From positions 9,552,501 to 9,616,500 of the forward strand of contig CM066315.1 in NCBI GenBank assembly GCA_033807775.1: 64,000 nucleotides of DNA. Reading direction: 5' to 3'. The notes beneath the pieces are model-generated. The model was not told the origin of the DNA. It ran no database searches and saw only the letters and a list, made by a program, of their open reading frames with translations. This document shows positions 34,471 through 46,155 of this stretch, piece after piece (the stretch's first letter is position 1; each line of letters opens with the position of its first letter). This stretch comes from Saussurea involucrata (Eukaryota > Streptophyta > Magnoliopsida > Asterales > Asteraceae). The position numbers and the translations under genes are program-made.

Positions 34471-34743
34471 GCCGTTTACCAAACCCTTACCCGAGTAAGC
34501 GTTTATCAGTAAAATTAACACTATCATTTACTTACCGGGTAAGATTTTAGTCCCCCAAATCGGTTTTGTACACAACAATTCAAACGGTAAGTGCTAACCG
34601 TCGTCGCCCTCACTTACCGGGTAAGACTCGCGGTCCTTGCATTTGCTCTTACTGGGTACAATTTTTAGTCCTTGCGATATTAATCCGGTAGGTATGTAAC
34701 TTGGTAAGCGCTTACCCGGGTAAGTGTTTGATAAACGGCTTCT
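34471..34743. mobile_element. MITE with GCCGTTTACCAAAC-type ends (copy 3)
   Basis: The left end GGTGCCGTTTACCAAACCCT is inverse to the right end GTGTTTGATAAACGGC. The interior matches the copy at 21919-22181 in reverse orientation. It lies about 190 bases from the stop codon of the CAMTA4 gene, so it could contribute to that transcript's 3' end. Confidence 0.82.
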
Positions 34744-34934
34744 TCCTATTCAGACAGTTGATACAGCAAGATACCCAATTCCAAAACCAAAAAATAAGAA
34801 AACCATTTATGTACTTACACTTGATACAACAACATACCCAATTCCAAAACCATACTAAACCCCATCTGTTTATATACAAACTGATGATCATCTACCACAT
34901 AAACACTCAATCCAACATTAATCAAATCTTTCTT

Positions 34935-37900
34935 CTACATAAACTTATTTTTCAAGTCGTCATTTTCCATTTTCATTGCATCACCTTCAGAAGTCGAGGC
35001 TGCTTCGCTCTCTAGACGTTCATGTTCGGCCTGCGTAATTATCCAACATTGCCAATGAATATGATCAGATTGTGAAGAATACAAAATGCTAAAAAATCTA
35101 CAAGATATTGGTGGTATATGAAGAGGGAGGGCCCCACGTACCTTGGCTTGCCGGTATTTTTGAAGCATTCGGCGGTATTGCTGACGTGCCTGTTGCGAGT
35201 CCACCATGGAGAGCACCCTCGAGACAGCTTCATCAATAGAAACATCCACGTTCTGCTTCCGAAATACCTTCACAATGTCTTCATCATCTTCATCATCATC
35301 AAGGGTTCCTAATTCTTGCTTGAATCCCCGCAACCCTACTCCCTTCCTACGCCACCTCAGCACAACTTTCTCAACTACACCAACTGCCCAACAGAAAACC
35401 TTATAGTTTTTCCGTACCTGATGACCTCTTACATGAGCCTGACAACACACAAAAACAATCACAATTCGCTTTCTATGATTTTTATTGCAAATGTGTGTGA
35501 TTATCAGAATGAAAGAGAGAAAAAATTCACCTGAATTTTCACTACTTTCTGGCGAAGTGCAAGGAAGTCTTTGCGGCCTTTCCATCCTCGATATTTCTTC
35601 TGGATAGATAAAGCAGCATTATGATCATTTCCACTCCGAAAAGTCAACTTTGATGCTGCTGAAAGTCCCTCAATGTCGCTTGGAAGAATGCCATACTCGT
35701 CTTCCGTAGCATATCTTGTGGATTCTTTTTGTTGCCTCTTCCTGAAAGAATGTGCTCGGAAAGCAGATTGTATGCGTGCAGCAGCCTGAGCTGTATTCCT
35801 AACAGCAGCTAAGGTGTCCTTAAGAGAAGGATCCTCGTCTGAAACAAGATTTAGTTTCGAGATACTATCTACTGCTCTTTCTGCTTCGAGGTCAGCGGAA
35901 TTTCTAGAAAGTTCACTTTGTTGCAGCTTGAGGGTTGGATGGCTGGTTAGTGACACCTCCGAGAGATAACCCGCAAGCCCCTTGTGTCCACATGTAGCAG
36001 CTATAGAAGCTGGGGTTTTACCAGTTGGGTCTACTTGACTTGGATCGGTAACTGCTCCAGCTGAAGCACCAGAAGCCAGGAGTTCAGCTACCATCTTTTC
36101 CCTATTACATTACATTACATGAACAACAATCAATTCATGGTTTTCACCTTGGAAACATATAAAGATATAAAAAGATAATGGCTTACCTTCCAAATCTAGC
36201 GGCCCAATGAAGGGCAGTCCAGCCATTAATGTCACGGAAGTTTACGCCAACTCCAGAGTTAAGAATTGGGGTCAAGGCCCATCCGAATCCCAACCCAGAA
36301 ATCATGTGTATTATCCCTTGTTCTCTTTTGGACAAAGATGGAACCGCATACTTATCTTTTAATCTAGAACCAAGCCATTGTTGCAACTTGTCTTTTAGAA
36401 GTTCTTCCAGAAGCCAATCTGTTGCGTTAGATGATGACAAACTTCCATCTAAAAGAGTCTCGATGACTTGAGACCATGAGTCTTCGCTAGCCAGTGAACT
36501 GGTCAGAATTGATCCTTCTTTTTGCGTAACTTGATCAGATAGTAGCATCTGAACGAATCTGACAAGTAACAACGATTCTTCAGAACTCCTACTGGAATTT
36601 TTATCTGATTGGTTAGTATTTATGTAACTGCTTGGTTTGTCATGGTATTCAAACTCCCTGATCTCGCTACAAGATTCTCGATTCCCGGAGGTAATACAAA
36701 GAGTAACTTTTCCAGGTAAGCAAGGAGGAGCATAACAACAAAGGACTCCTTGTTGAATAATCTCAACAGGAACTTCAGTGTCACCAAACATACAGTACCA
36801 TTCTCTTTTGGCTACATCACATGTGAATTTCCCAATAACTAGTACCTGCATCAAAAAATATGCACATATATAACTCAGGAAGAAATATCCTTATATAACT
36901 TCAATGAATATATATATATATATATACCTTTGTTGGCTCAGATGCATAGCCCCATTCAGGGGCTATCTCACGAATAGTAAATTTCTGCTCTTGTGCAATG
37001 GTTAGACTTGAATCTGATTCGGGAGGCATTCCACTCTGTCCTTGCCCAAACATCGTGGAGTAAAAGTCTGGGTAACTATCGGCCAAACTTCTTGCAGGGG
37101 TATATGTGGGAAATTTGAAATCTTCAAGTTCATGAGGCAGCAACATGGATGCTGGATATGGGATTGAGTCATCATCCCAAATTGAAGTTTGTTGACTTGT
37201 AATAGAAATTTCACCCTCCGAGTGTTGCAGGTACTGATGTGGTGTCCCATACTCACCATCTTGCATCCTTTCAGATCCACCATAATCTTGTTCGTTAACT
37301 GTAAGCCCTGATTCATTTGAAATCTCATTCTCGCTATAGAATGCACCAATATCTTTCAAGTTGTCCTCATCCAAACTCAGCTGCTCCCGTATCCTTTGCA
37401 AAGCCTGATCGATTTCAAAGTTAGGTGAACCGCCAATTTCTTGAGTTCCTTCTGCTAGAGTCAAGGGACTTGTCCCATTGGATTTGGTAATTACATCCGA
37501 AGTAACTTCAACAGAACTGGGACTAGAACTGCTCTCATAAGGTTCACGAAATTGACTAAAAGCGGCAGCAGATTGAGTAAACTGAGTAGCATGGGAGTTG
37601 GAACTCTGAATAAGAGTAGAAGATCCGGTGGACAATGTCGAAATGGGTCCAGCACTATGAGCACTCTGAAAATTTAAATGCAATTGATATTTTATAGGAG
37701 CTCAAAAATGAAAAAAAACGCTCACAAACTACCATATTTTTTTAGTAATAACATAGCAGAAAGTCCGCAGGAGAAAGAAATTTCAGATACAAATATGATA
37801 GATACACCCCAATTTAACAAGAGGATACACACATATATATATATATATAGAGGAAAGTTCAAATGAAAACTCAAATTCAATTGTAAACATGAGGACAAAT

Positions 37901-40896
37901 CTCGTCCATTGATCGCAGCCATATTTAAGACATTCCTAAAATTCAGCTTTAGGGGTATTTTCGTCAAATTAGAATCGGCGCCTATTTTTGTTGAATTTTT
38001 ATTTTCTTTTTTAATTAAAAAACTTTTACCCCCTTAAATTTTAAAATAAATTATCTCAAAAATTACTAACATTTTAATCAAACAAATTACATCAAAAAAA
38101 TGAGAATTTCGTGCTCTTCGATATGACATCCATCATGATATAGTTTTTTTTCGATTTAACCGTTTTTTACGTGAAATCGTGTATATGTGTTATATTCAGA
38201 CTGAATATATGGAATTATTCAGTCTGAATATAACACATATTCAGTCTGAATATAACACATATTTATGTGTTATATATATATGTAACACATATCTAATTTC
38301 ATGAACTATGAAATGGCCAAATGGGAATTGTATTCTTTAATTTTTCATGAAATGTCAACAAAAGATAGTCCCTTCCATGCTGCTCTAATAAGTTTCCTAC
38401 CAATAATTAAGCTCTGCCCAAATCAAACAATCTTTTTAAGATAAGCTGGTTAATATATAATTTAATGTTGATAAGAGGATGATTCATTGATACAAAGAAG
38501 GTTGCGTTTCAAACTAGATCACAATTTGTTATTGTGATTCATATGGTTTGCTACAAAAATCAAATCATACAACCGAAATCACGACCAGTATGGTCCAAAG
38601 CACAAGCAGTTTTGAGTGACAACCATGACTAGATCTGAAGTTTTGCCAAAGAAAACAAAGCAACAAGCACAAAAAATGAAGCATGAAAATTGCAGTAAAC
38701 CTTTCAGTTCCAGAAAATCATCACTCGATGCAGGTATTCTTTCAATAATTTACCAAACTTAACAAAAAAAATAGTTCATAGTTGATATATTCAGTCTGAA
38801 TATGTGTTATATTCAGACTGAATAATTCCATATTCAGTCTGAATATAACACATATACACGATTTCACGTAAAAAACGGTTAAATCGAAAAAAAACTATAT
38901 CATGATGGATGTCATATCGAAGAGCACGAAATTCTCGTTTTTTTGATGTAATTTGTTTGATTAAAATGTTAGTAATTTTTGAGATAATTTATTTTAAAAT
39001 TTAAGGGGGTAAAAGTTTTTTTAATTAAAAAAGAAAATAAAAATTCAACAAAAATAGGCGCTGATTCTAATTTGACGAAAACACCCCTGCGCGCAAAATA
39101 TTCATTAAGCCATGGACAGAGTTTTCAACTTATTTACAAAATTGCCACCGTGTTTTTTTGCCATTGATCTCTTCACCAGATTATTAATCAACGGCTGTGG
39201 TTTGTCCTCACGTTTACAATTGAATTTGAGTTTTCATTTGAACCCACCCCTATATATATATATATACATATATAGAGGGAGCTTCAAATGTAAACATTTT
39301 TTTTATGTAAACCTTGTAAACCAATCTAAGCCATCCGATTTTTTGATCAACGGTTGAGGGATTTTTGAATTTAAAAAATAGGGAAAGGGTATTTTGGGAA
39401 TAGTTTTTTAGGTATTTAATTTTGGAATCTATTAATTTTGGAATATATTAATTGATTTGAATCAATCTCTATCTCTCTCTCTCACACAAAATCCGGCCAC
39501 CATCCCCCTCTCTCTCTCACAAAATTCCGGCCACCATCCCCCTCTCTCTCTCTCTCTCACAAAATTCCGGTCACCATGATTCCAAACCACCGGTGAAGAG
39601 AGTCAAAAACAATCTCTACACAATGGTTTCATGTGGAAGAAGCTATCCAGTGAGTATAAAGCAGAGAGAGATCATCACGGCTCACCACGACAGATTGTCA
39701 CCACCACCGTGGGTGCGCCACCACCATCCGTTATCATCACAACCACCGCCCACCACCATTACTGCCACCGCGGCCGTGACCATCACAACCACCTTCGCCG
39801 GAGAAGTTGAAATTCCGGCCACCCATCTATATAGAGGGAGCTTCAAAATTCCGGCCACCATGATTCCAAACCACCGGTGAAGAGTCAAAAACAATCTCTA
39901 CACAATGGTTTCATGTGGAAGAAGCTATCCAGTGAATATAAAGCAGAGAGAGATCATCACGGCTCACCACGACAGATTGTCACCACCACCATCCGTTATC
40001 ATCACAACCACCGCCCACCACCATTACTGCCACCGCGGCCGTGACCATCACAACCACCTTCGCCGGAGAAGTTGTCCAGAACGTCTCCTATGAAACGTGA
40101 AACGTCTCCTATGAAACGTGAAAAAATTATGAAACTCGCCGGTTTCATATTGTTTTTTCTCCTATGAAACGTGAAAAAATTATGAAACTCGCCAGTTTCA
40201 TATTGTTTTTATTCTATGAAATGTGAAAATTTCGAAAAAACGGTTTATGAAACTTAAAAAACTCGAATTATGAAAAAATTGTTTATGAAAAAAACTGTTA
40301 TGAAACTCGAAAAAAATATGAAACTCGCCGGAATTTTGGGGGAGGTCGCCGGAGTGGGAGCAAGTCGCCGGATTGGAGATAGCCGGAGTAGGAGGAGGTC
40401 GCCGGAGTAGGAGGAGGTCGCTGGAGTGTAGGTCGCCGGAGAGAGAGAGAGATGAAGATAATTGAGAAAATTAAAGAAGTTTGTTAGTTGCTAAAATTAT
40501 GGATATTTCTAAAATTATGAATTTGGAGAAAAAGACCCAAATACCCTAGGTTTCATTGTTTACATAAAAAAGAATGTTTACATTTGAAGGAGCCTCTACA
40601 TATATATATATATATATATATATGTATAGGGGGTGGGTTCAACAATTCAAGAGAGAACACTAAAAAAAGGAGAACAAGGGAACACATCTGATGATCTGAA
40701 CCATCCATCTACTTGAATCAAACAATTGTGAATAACAGAGGCGTTTACATTTTGCCAAAACTAAATCCATGATTATAGGGAGAGATTATATTCGAAGCTG
40801 GGTCATTGATGTTTTAGACCTAACGGTTGATAGGGGTTCCCTTGTTCTCCTTTTCTTGGGGTTCTCTCTTTAACCTCCCCCCCTCTCTCTCTACAT

Positions 40897-40928
<32 letters not shown>

Positions 40929-43093
40929 GTGTATGTATATATGAAGGCTTTGTTGATTATACTACTGTTATTTATATGCATAAAAAGGAAGCATTTGGAG
41001 GTAGCTAATCTGTTATGGGTAGATTGTCTAAATTATCAATTATGTTACTGCTATATGTATATGTGTGTGTGTGTGCAAATACATATAGTCTATGATGTAT
41101 ATGTATGCCTATGTAGATGGCTCAAAGACCTGATTGCATATATGAATTACATTATAATTCAGGCTACAAAAAAATCTGATGGGAATTCGTGATTTCATTA
41201 AGCAATTGTGTGCAAAGCAACTTCTAGTCCTATAGAGAAAAAGCAACTTCTAGTAGATAAGTGAAAATAGAAATAAACAACAATACTTTTACCATAGTCA
41301 CAAGACATACCATGGTTATATCTCTGTAATGAACAAGTACAATGTGATCCATTGATCTGTCACCATAAGATCAAGAAATGTAAGTCTATCAGTACAACTT
41401 CTTTGAAATAGAGATCAATGTTTCAATTTTCAGTACCAAATTCTTTTTAAAACTAAGTTGCCAGCTGTAAACTAAAGCAAAAGTATGTGTCTATAGAGAT
41501 AAGCAGATCCACAAAGAGATGAAAGACACTCACGGATCCAACATCCAATAACTACGCCTCTGGAAGTTTGGATTCACCTCACCATGTGCATAGTAACAAT
41601 TTAGAGCTTCAACATTTCCAACCTATATGAAAATGAACATAAAATTGGTAAATAACGGAACTAAATCAGGAATGAAAGACAAATACAGCCTCAAACCCAC
41701 ATAGCTGAAGACTAATTTACATTAGTGCTTCAAAAGATCTTATCATGTTGCAGAAACTTCAACATAGCTGAAGACTAATTTACATTAGTGCTTCAAAAGA
41801 TCCTAACTTCAACTAAATCTACATTTGACTCCTAGGCGAAGAAATTATAACCATGTATCAAAAGGGAGAATGGAAAAACCTTTAGACGTTCATGTGCTTC
41901 CCCAACATTTCTTCCATCCTTTTTTCTCCGCCAACTATGACCATCTTTACGGAAAAACCGTAGGACCCTCTTGTTAAAGAGAAACAAAGAGCCACCTGTA
42001 GAAGCATTGAATCAACAAGATAACAATGATATCAACAAACGAACTGTAACAGACATATCTTTTCAACAAAATGAACACCAAAGTAAAAATGAAGAACAAT
42101 TACTGGATGGCTTTTGAGGGGGCTCATGGGTAAGCTGACTTTCCTCAAAATGTTGCAGTATGAAGAGCACCTCCGCCGGCTTTAACCACCGGACGTGTGC
42201 TTCTCGAATGAGATCCATGATGTTATACCCTGAGAATTGAAATTGAAAAGAAAGATGTAGAACCTCACAGTCAGGAAATGTATAGATCCCAAGGAGTGAT
42301 TGGTATAAATATATGTTCTTATGGAACTTAGATTTGTAACAATTATATATATAACATTTACCCTTTCCAGGAAACAACTTCACAATATGTAGCTACCTTA
42401 AAATTGATAGTTCTAAGGGCATCTCCAATGGGCCACACTATATTTCACACCAAATTTCAAAAATATTGTAAAAAGTAGTGTAAATTTTAGTGTTAATAGT
42501 AAATCTTCTCCAATGGACAACACTATATTTTAAAAGTAGTGTAAAAACTAAAAAGTAGTGTAAATGAATAGTGTCACACCAAATATAGTGTAATACTATT
42601 CATTACACTAAATTTAGTGTGGAAAATATAGACCCCATTGGAGATGTAAATAGTGTCATTTACACCAAATTTAGTGTTTAGGGTAAGATTTAGTGACCCC
42701 ATAGGAGATGGTCTAATTGCCTATTTGATATGAAATTCAGCAAATATTTGATATGAAATTCGGTACAAGTCAACCCCCGCGACACATCAGAAAATTCTCC
42801 ATACATTCTATAGCAGATTGTTGATCACATAAATCAATATATCATAATTACGTTAACAATTTGATAGTTCTAATTGTGTGTGCTTAAAATTGTGAAAGCA
42901 TTTGAAGTACTGAACCATGGATATTAACTAAATCAAGTATAATCCCAAAGTTTCAACAGCTCAGCTTAGGAAAGTATACTCCATATAGGAAGCATATGGA
43001 TAAAAGCAGCGCTTAACAACTTTACTAGGATGAAAAAACTTCAAATAACTTGGGGGAAATGGAAATCAAATTAATCTCACCTGACGTCATCAT
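34935..43093 (-). CDS. CAMTA4: Calmodulin-binding transcription activator, CAMTA4 type
   Basis: Ten predicted exons on the minus strand: 43093-43081, 42229-42104, 41995-41880, 41622-41534, 41356-41311, 37665-36928, 36845-36187, 36101-35531, 35438-35142 and 35030-34935, in frame, about 916 residues. The CG-1 DNA-binding domain spans exons 1-5 (YNIMDLIREAHVRWLKPAEV, KRVLRFFRKDGHSWRRK, MDHIVLVHYRD). A variable region follows, then the TIG domain (about 365-455, PVEIIQQGVLCCYAPP, LPGKVTLCITSGNRESCSE), ankyrin repeats (about 585-665, INGWTALHWAARFG), IQ motifs (IQSAFRAHSFRKR, IQKKYRGWKGRKDF, VRGHQVRKNYK) and the calmodulin-binding helix VVLRWRRKGVGLRGF. The first exon has only 13 coding bases, with two consecutive ATGs at 43093 and 43090. 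The family binds CGCG-type promoter elements and links calcium signals to stress genes in the nucleus. Intron 5 is 3.6 kb and full of foldback elements. Confidence 0.95.
37842..39258. mobile_element. Large foldback element in CAMTA4 intron 5 (Micron-like, copy 4)
   Basis: Two arms of about 450-490 bases (37858-38330 and 38775-39240) are near-perfect reverse complements. Examples are TTCAGTCTGAATATAACACA in both orientations, and CAAATGAAAACTCAAATTCA against its inverse at the right end. They surround a middle of about 440 bases. TA runs flank both sides (37830-37848, 39250-39268). No coding capacity. A transcript through it would form a very long hairpin. Confidence 0.88.
39270..40602. mobile_element. 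Foldback element in CAMTA4 intron 5 (Micron-like, copy 5)
   Basis: The left border GGAGCTTCAAATGTAAACAT is inverse to the right border ATGTTTACATTTGAAGGAGCC, and TA runs flank both. The interior has a direct duplication of roughly 200 bases (39570-39740 and 39855-40020 share GGTTTCATGTGGAAGAAGCT and CACCACGACAGATTGTCACC), a repeat of CTCCTATGAAACGTGAAA (40084-40160) and GTCGCCGGAGTAGGAGGAG units (40370-40440). The short frames encoded by the duplication have no family match that I know. Confidence 0.78.
40625..40885. mobile_element. Small foldback element in CAMTA4 intron 5 (Micron-like, copy 6)
   Basis: The left border GGGGGTGGGTTCAACAATTC with AGAGAGAACACTAAAAAAAG is inverse to the right side CTTGGGGTTCTCTCTTTAAC. 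TA repeats lie on the left, and CT, AC and AT repeats follow on the right (40884-40930). Confidence 0.75.
41699..41803. repeat. Direct repeat in CAMTA4 intron 3
   Basis: ACATAGCTGAAGACTAATTT and the following 22 bases occur twice, 63 bases apart (41699-41740 and 41762-41803). A simple local duplication within the intron. Confidence 0.9.
42417..42713. mobile_element. Tourist/Harbinger-type MITE in CAMTA4 intron 1, TSD TAA
   Basis: The ends GGGCATCTCCAATGGG and CCCCATAGGAGATGGTC form inverted repeats, flanked by TAA on both sides (42414-42416, 42714-42716). The interior is made of short TAGTGTAAA-type repeats. It sits between the 13-base first coding exon and exon 2. Confidence 0.8.
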
Positions 43094-43796
43094 TTGTATA
43101 CTCCAGGCGTGACAAGAAGAGTGAGCGATTCGGATTCGTCCGGAGAATACGGAGCTTCAGATTAAGTTGACACACTAGACAAGTGCAGAGTACGCCGGAA
43201 AGCGATCTGACGGTGACGGAGGAACTCAGATCGCTGCTTTCAATAAAGTAAATAAGTTGCAGAGTTTGGATAACGAGGACGACGACAAAAACAAAAACAA
43301 AAACAAAAACAAATATTTTGTTGACTTAGAGTTAGAGGAGGTGGTAGGTGGTCGGCGAAAACTCCGGCGAAGAACGCCGGAACGGAATAACGGTTGCCGG
43401 AAACAAAAAAAGGAATATTTTTTTCTATCGAACCTAATTAATGATTTTGTAAGATGTTGTTTTGTTTATTTTAAGTAAATTCTTTTATTTATTTAGTGGA
43501 CAAAGTTTATGAACTCAAGTCGACATATTTTCCTTTTAGAATTACATTTTGTTTTATTTTATACCGTTAAAAAATCTTTTCTTTTTCCTTATCTTTTTGC
43601 GATGTTCCTTAAGACCATCTTTAACAACTTTTCATTTCGGAGAAAACTGATAATGTGAGAATTTTAAGTTATAGTTTTATTCCAATAGCTTTTTCAAAAT
43701 TATCTCTAAAATGAAGAAAGCAAGAGAGATTCAAATATGGAGATAACCAAAAAAATAATTACTAAATGAGAACATCAATAGAAATCTTTGAAAATA
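43094..43796 (-). promoter_or_regulatory. Upstream region of CAMTA4
   Basis: The leader and promoter must lie here. 43105-43260 is less AT-rich than its surroundings and is a plausible 5' UTR. An (AAAAAC)n run sits at 43284-43315. A plus-strand frame at 43257-43478 has no recognisable motif and is probably spurious. I see no distinct promoter element. Confidence 0.4.
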
Positions 43797-44202
43797 GAGT
43801 AAACTCTACTTTTGGTCCTTAAGGTATAGTGATTTTTTTGAAACAAGGACCTGTGGTTTCATAATTAGACTTTTGGTAGACGCCAGAGGGGATCACGCCG
43901 GCGGGGGAACAACTTGAAGGAAAACACAATCGATCAGTATTAGAAGTAATCCTATTTGGTCCCTAAAGTTTGATATACATTACAAATATAAGAAAAAACA
44001 AAAAGAATTGCAAAAAGAGGAAGAAAACCATATTGGACGAAAATATCCCTGACTCTAACGGTGGTTTTTAACGGGGTTAGTGGCAAGGTCTTCCTTCTAG
44101 AGCAAAATCAAAACCATGAGGACCAAAAGTCTAATTATGAAACCACATGTCCTTGTTTCAAAGAAATCACTATACCTTAAGGACCAAAATTAGAGTTTAC
44201 TC
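43797..44202. mobile_element. Mutator-type MITE, TSD TTGAAAATA
   Basis: The ends GAGTAAACTCTACTTTTGGT and TTAGAGTTTACTC are inverted, with long subterminal pairing (AACAAGGACCTGTGGTTTCA against its inverse). Identical 9-bp repeats TTGAAAATA flank it at 43788-43796 and 44203-44211. The 9-bp duplication is the Mutator signature, and the ends resemble those of the MULE at 7836-12459. Confidence 0.88.
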
Positions 44203-44211
44203 TTGAAAATA

Positions 44212-44610
44212 TATATTTAGCAAAGAAATAATATTTTATTAGATGAATGAAATATTTTAATAATATAACCAATGTTTGTTTTCTCCAAAATAAAGAATGA
44301 GATAAAAGTAATACCTTTTAGAGATTTTAACTTTTGATTTTTGCGAAGAAATTTTAAGGAATCTGTTGAAGATTCTCAAACACTACATGGATTGTTTAAG
44401 TCGACATAGTAACATGACTTTCTATCATTCAAGGTTTACACTTTTTAAGTATTTATATAAATAATGTCATTAAAAGAATATAAATCATAGATAATGACAT
44501 CTTTATTAAAAGTGTTTAATTAATCATTAAACTATAATTTTTTTATTGATATGTTAAAATTGAAAAAATAATAATTTGATAATATATTATAATGATTGTT
44601 ATAGTCAATC
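44212..44610. other. AT-rich spacer, nothing recognised
   Basis: Low-complexity AT-rich sequence between two MITEs, with no coding or structural signal that I can support. Confidence 0.6.
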
Positions 44611-44619
44611 GTTACATAT

Positions 44620-45341
44620 AGGGCTGTAAACGAACCGAACGAACACGAACGGAGGCTTGTTCGTGTTCGTTCGTTTAACTTAACCGAACAAACGAACGAA
44701 CACGAACGGTAAACGAACGAAAGTTTTTGTGTTCATGTTCGTTCGTTAAGAAATTTTGTTTGTTTGTGTTCGTTTATGTTCGTTCATTAAGCGTTAAACG
44801 AACGTAAACGAACGAACGTAAACGAACATAAATGAACGTAAACGAACGAACTTAAATGAACGTAAACGAACGAACTTAAATAAACATAAATGAACGAACG
44901 CAAATGAACAAAAAATAACCAATGTTACTCATCATTTCTTTCATAAAAAATATCATAAGAAATTGAAAAATCGGGTAACTTAGGAGGAATAAAAAAGAAT
45001 TCTTAAGAATTAATTACTTAATGAATATACATATTAACGTCATACTACATAAACATATTTATATATATAAACAAATGTAAACGAACGTAAACGAACATAA
45101 ATGAACGAACATTAACGAACTTAAACGAACGTAAACGAACGAACATTAACGAACATAGATGAACGAACGTTCACGAACGTAAATGAACGAACGAGACAAT
45201 TGTTCATGTTCGTTCATTTAACTAAACGAACAAGAAATTGAGTTCATGTTCGTTCATTTATTAAATAAACGAACATAAACGAACTTCCCGCCGAACGGTT
45301 CACGAACGGTTCGCTGAACGTTCGGTTCGTTTACGGCCCTA
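44620..45341. mobile_element. Mutator-type foldback element rich in CGAACG repeats, TSD GTTACATAT
   Basis: The ends AGGGCTGTAAACGAACCGAA and its near inverse TTCGGTTCGTTTACGGCCCT are flanked by identical 9-bp repeats GTTACATAT at 44611-44619 and 45342-45350. Most of both arms consists of 10-14 base units of the type GTAAACGAACGAAC or ATAAATGAACG, in opposite orientation at the two outer ends. Non-coding. Confidence 0.9.
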
Positions 45342-45639
45342 GTTACATATATTCAAACTTAACCAACAATACACGATAACACATGAGAATATATATTTAT
45401 TAAAGAAATTGACAGAAAATATTTAAATAAAATATAAAATAAAATAGTGAAACGTGAAGAATATGTGCATTAAAAAACAAATGGATTGATGACTTGGTCT
45501 TGAGTCTTGACCACATCATATGACCCATTGGGTTTTTGTTGTTTTCCGGTTAATTGGATCCATCTAACCTCCACCACCATCTTACCGACAATTTTGGGGG
45601 TTAAATAATAACATCACACGTACGAACCATCGAAATTCG

Positions 45640-46155
45640 AAATTGACATGAGATCGAGTTTACAAACCCAAGGACCACTAAAAGTTGTTACACCCATGCT
45701 ATTGCTAGGTTCACTAATACTAATGGGATTGCTAAATTGGGTATCGAAGTCGACATCATTTGTCCTCTGTGTAAGCAAGGACTCAAAGCAGATGAACATG
45801 TATTTTTCTTGTGTGACATTTCTACACCTATTTGAAGAAAAGTTGAAGGTTAGGGTCGTGGTGGTGTAGTCAACATTGTCGCTGCGTTGTTGATATAGGT
45901 TGGGGAGTACCGGTTGGATGCTTTGTGGAGGAGTTGTTGACAGCGCGACTTGGTATGGCTGTGTCATTTTCGGAATGGACGCGTGTTCTGAAGGTCGATG
46001 CTTTATTTTGGTATGTTCTCCGGCCAGAGTGGTACTCTTTTGTTGTGGGCGTTTTTTCTGTTTTTGGGTTTTGGTGTGGCTTCTATAAACCTTTTGTTTA
46101 TCTGTAAATTTTATGCAGTGGTAATAAAATGCTTTGCCTTTAAAAAAACATTATT
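45640..46155 (+). pseudogene. LINE 3' fragment (zf-RVT region)
   Basis: In one frame the sequence reads CPLCKQGL.ADEHVFFSCD, the zinc-binding module at the end of plant L1-type LINE polyproteins, followed by decayed sequence and a terminal stretch (TAATAAAATGCTTTGCCTTT, then an A-run at about 46141-46148) that looks like a LINE 3' UTR. The rest of the element is missing and the frame is broken. Confidence 0.6.

Noticed and set aside
40827..41192. 121-codon plus-strand frame in CAMTA4 intron 5
   Set aside because: It is made of microsatellite-encoded Tyr/Ile/Val runs and has no family resemblance.
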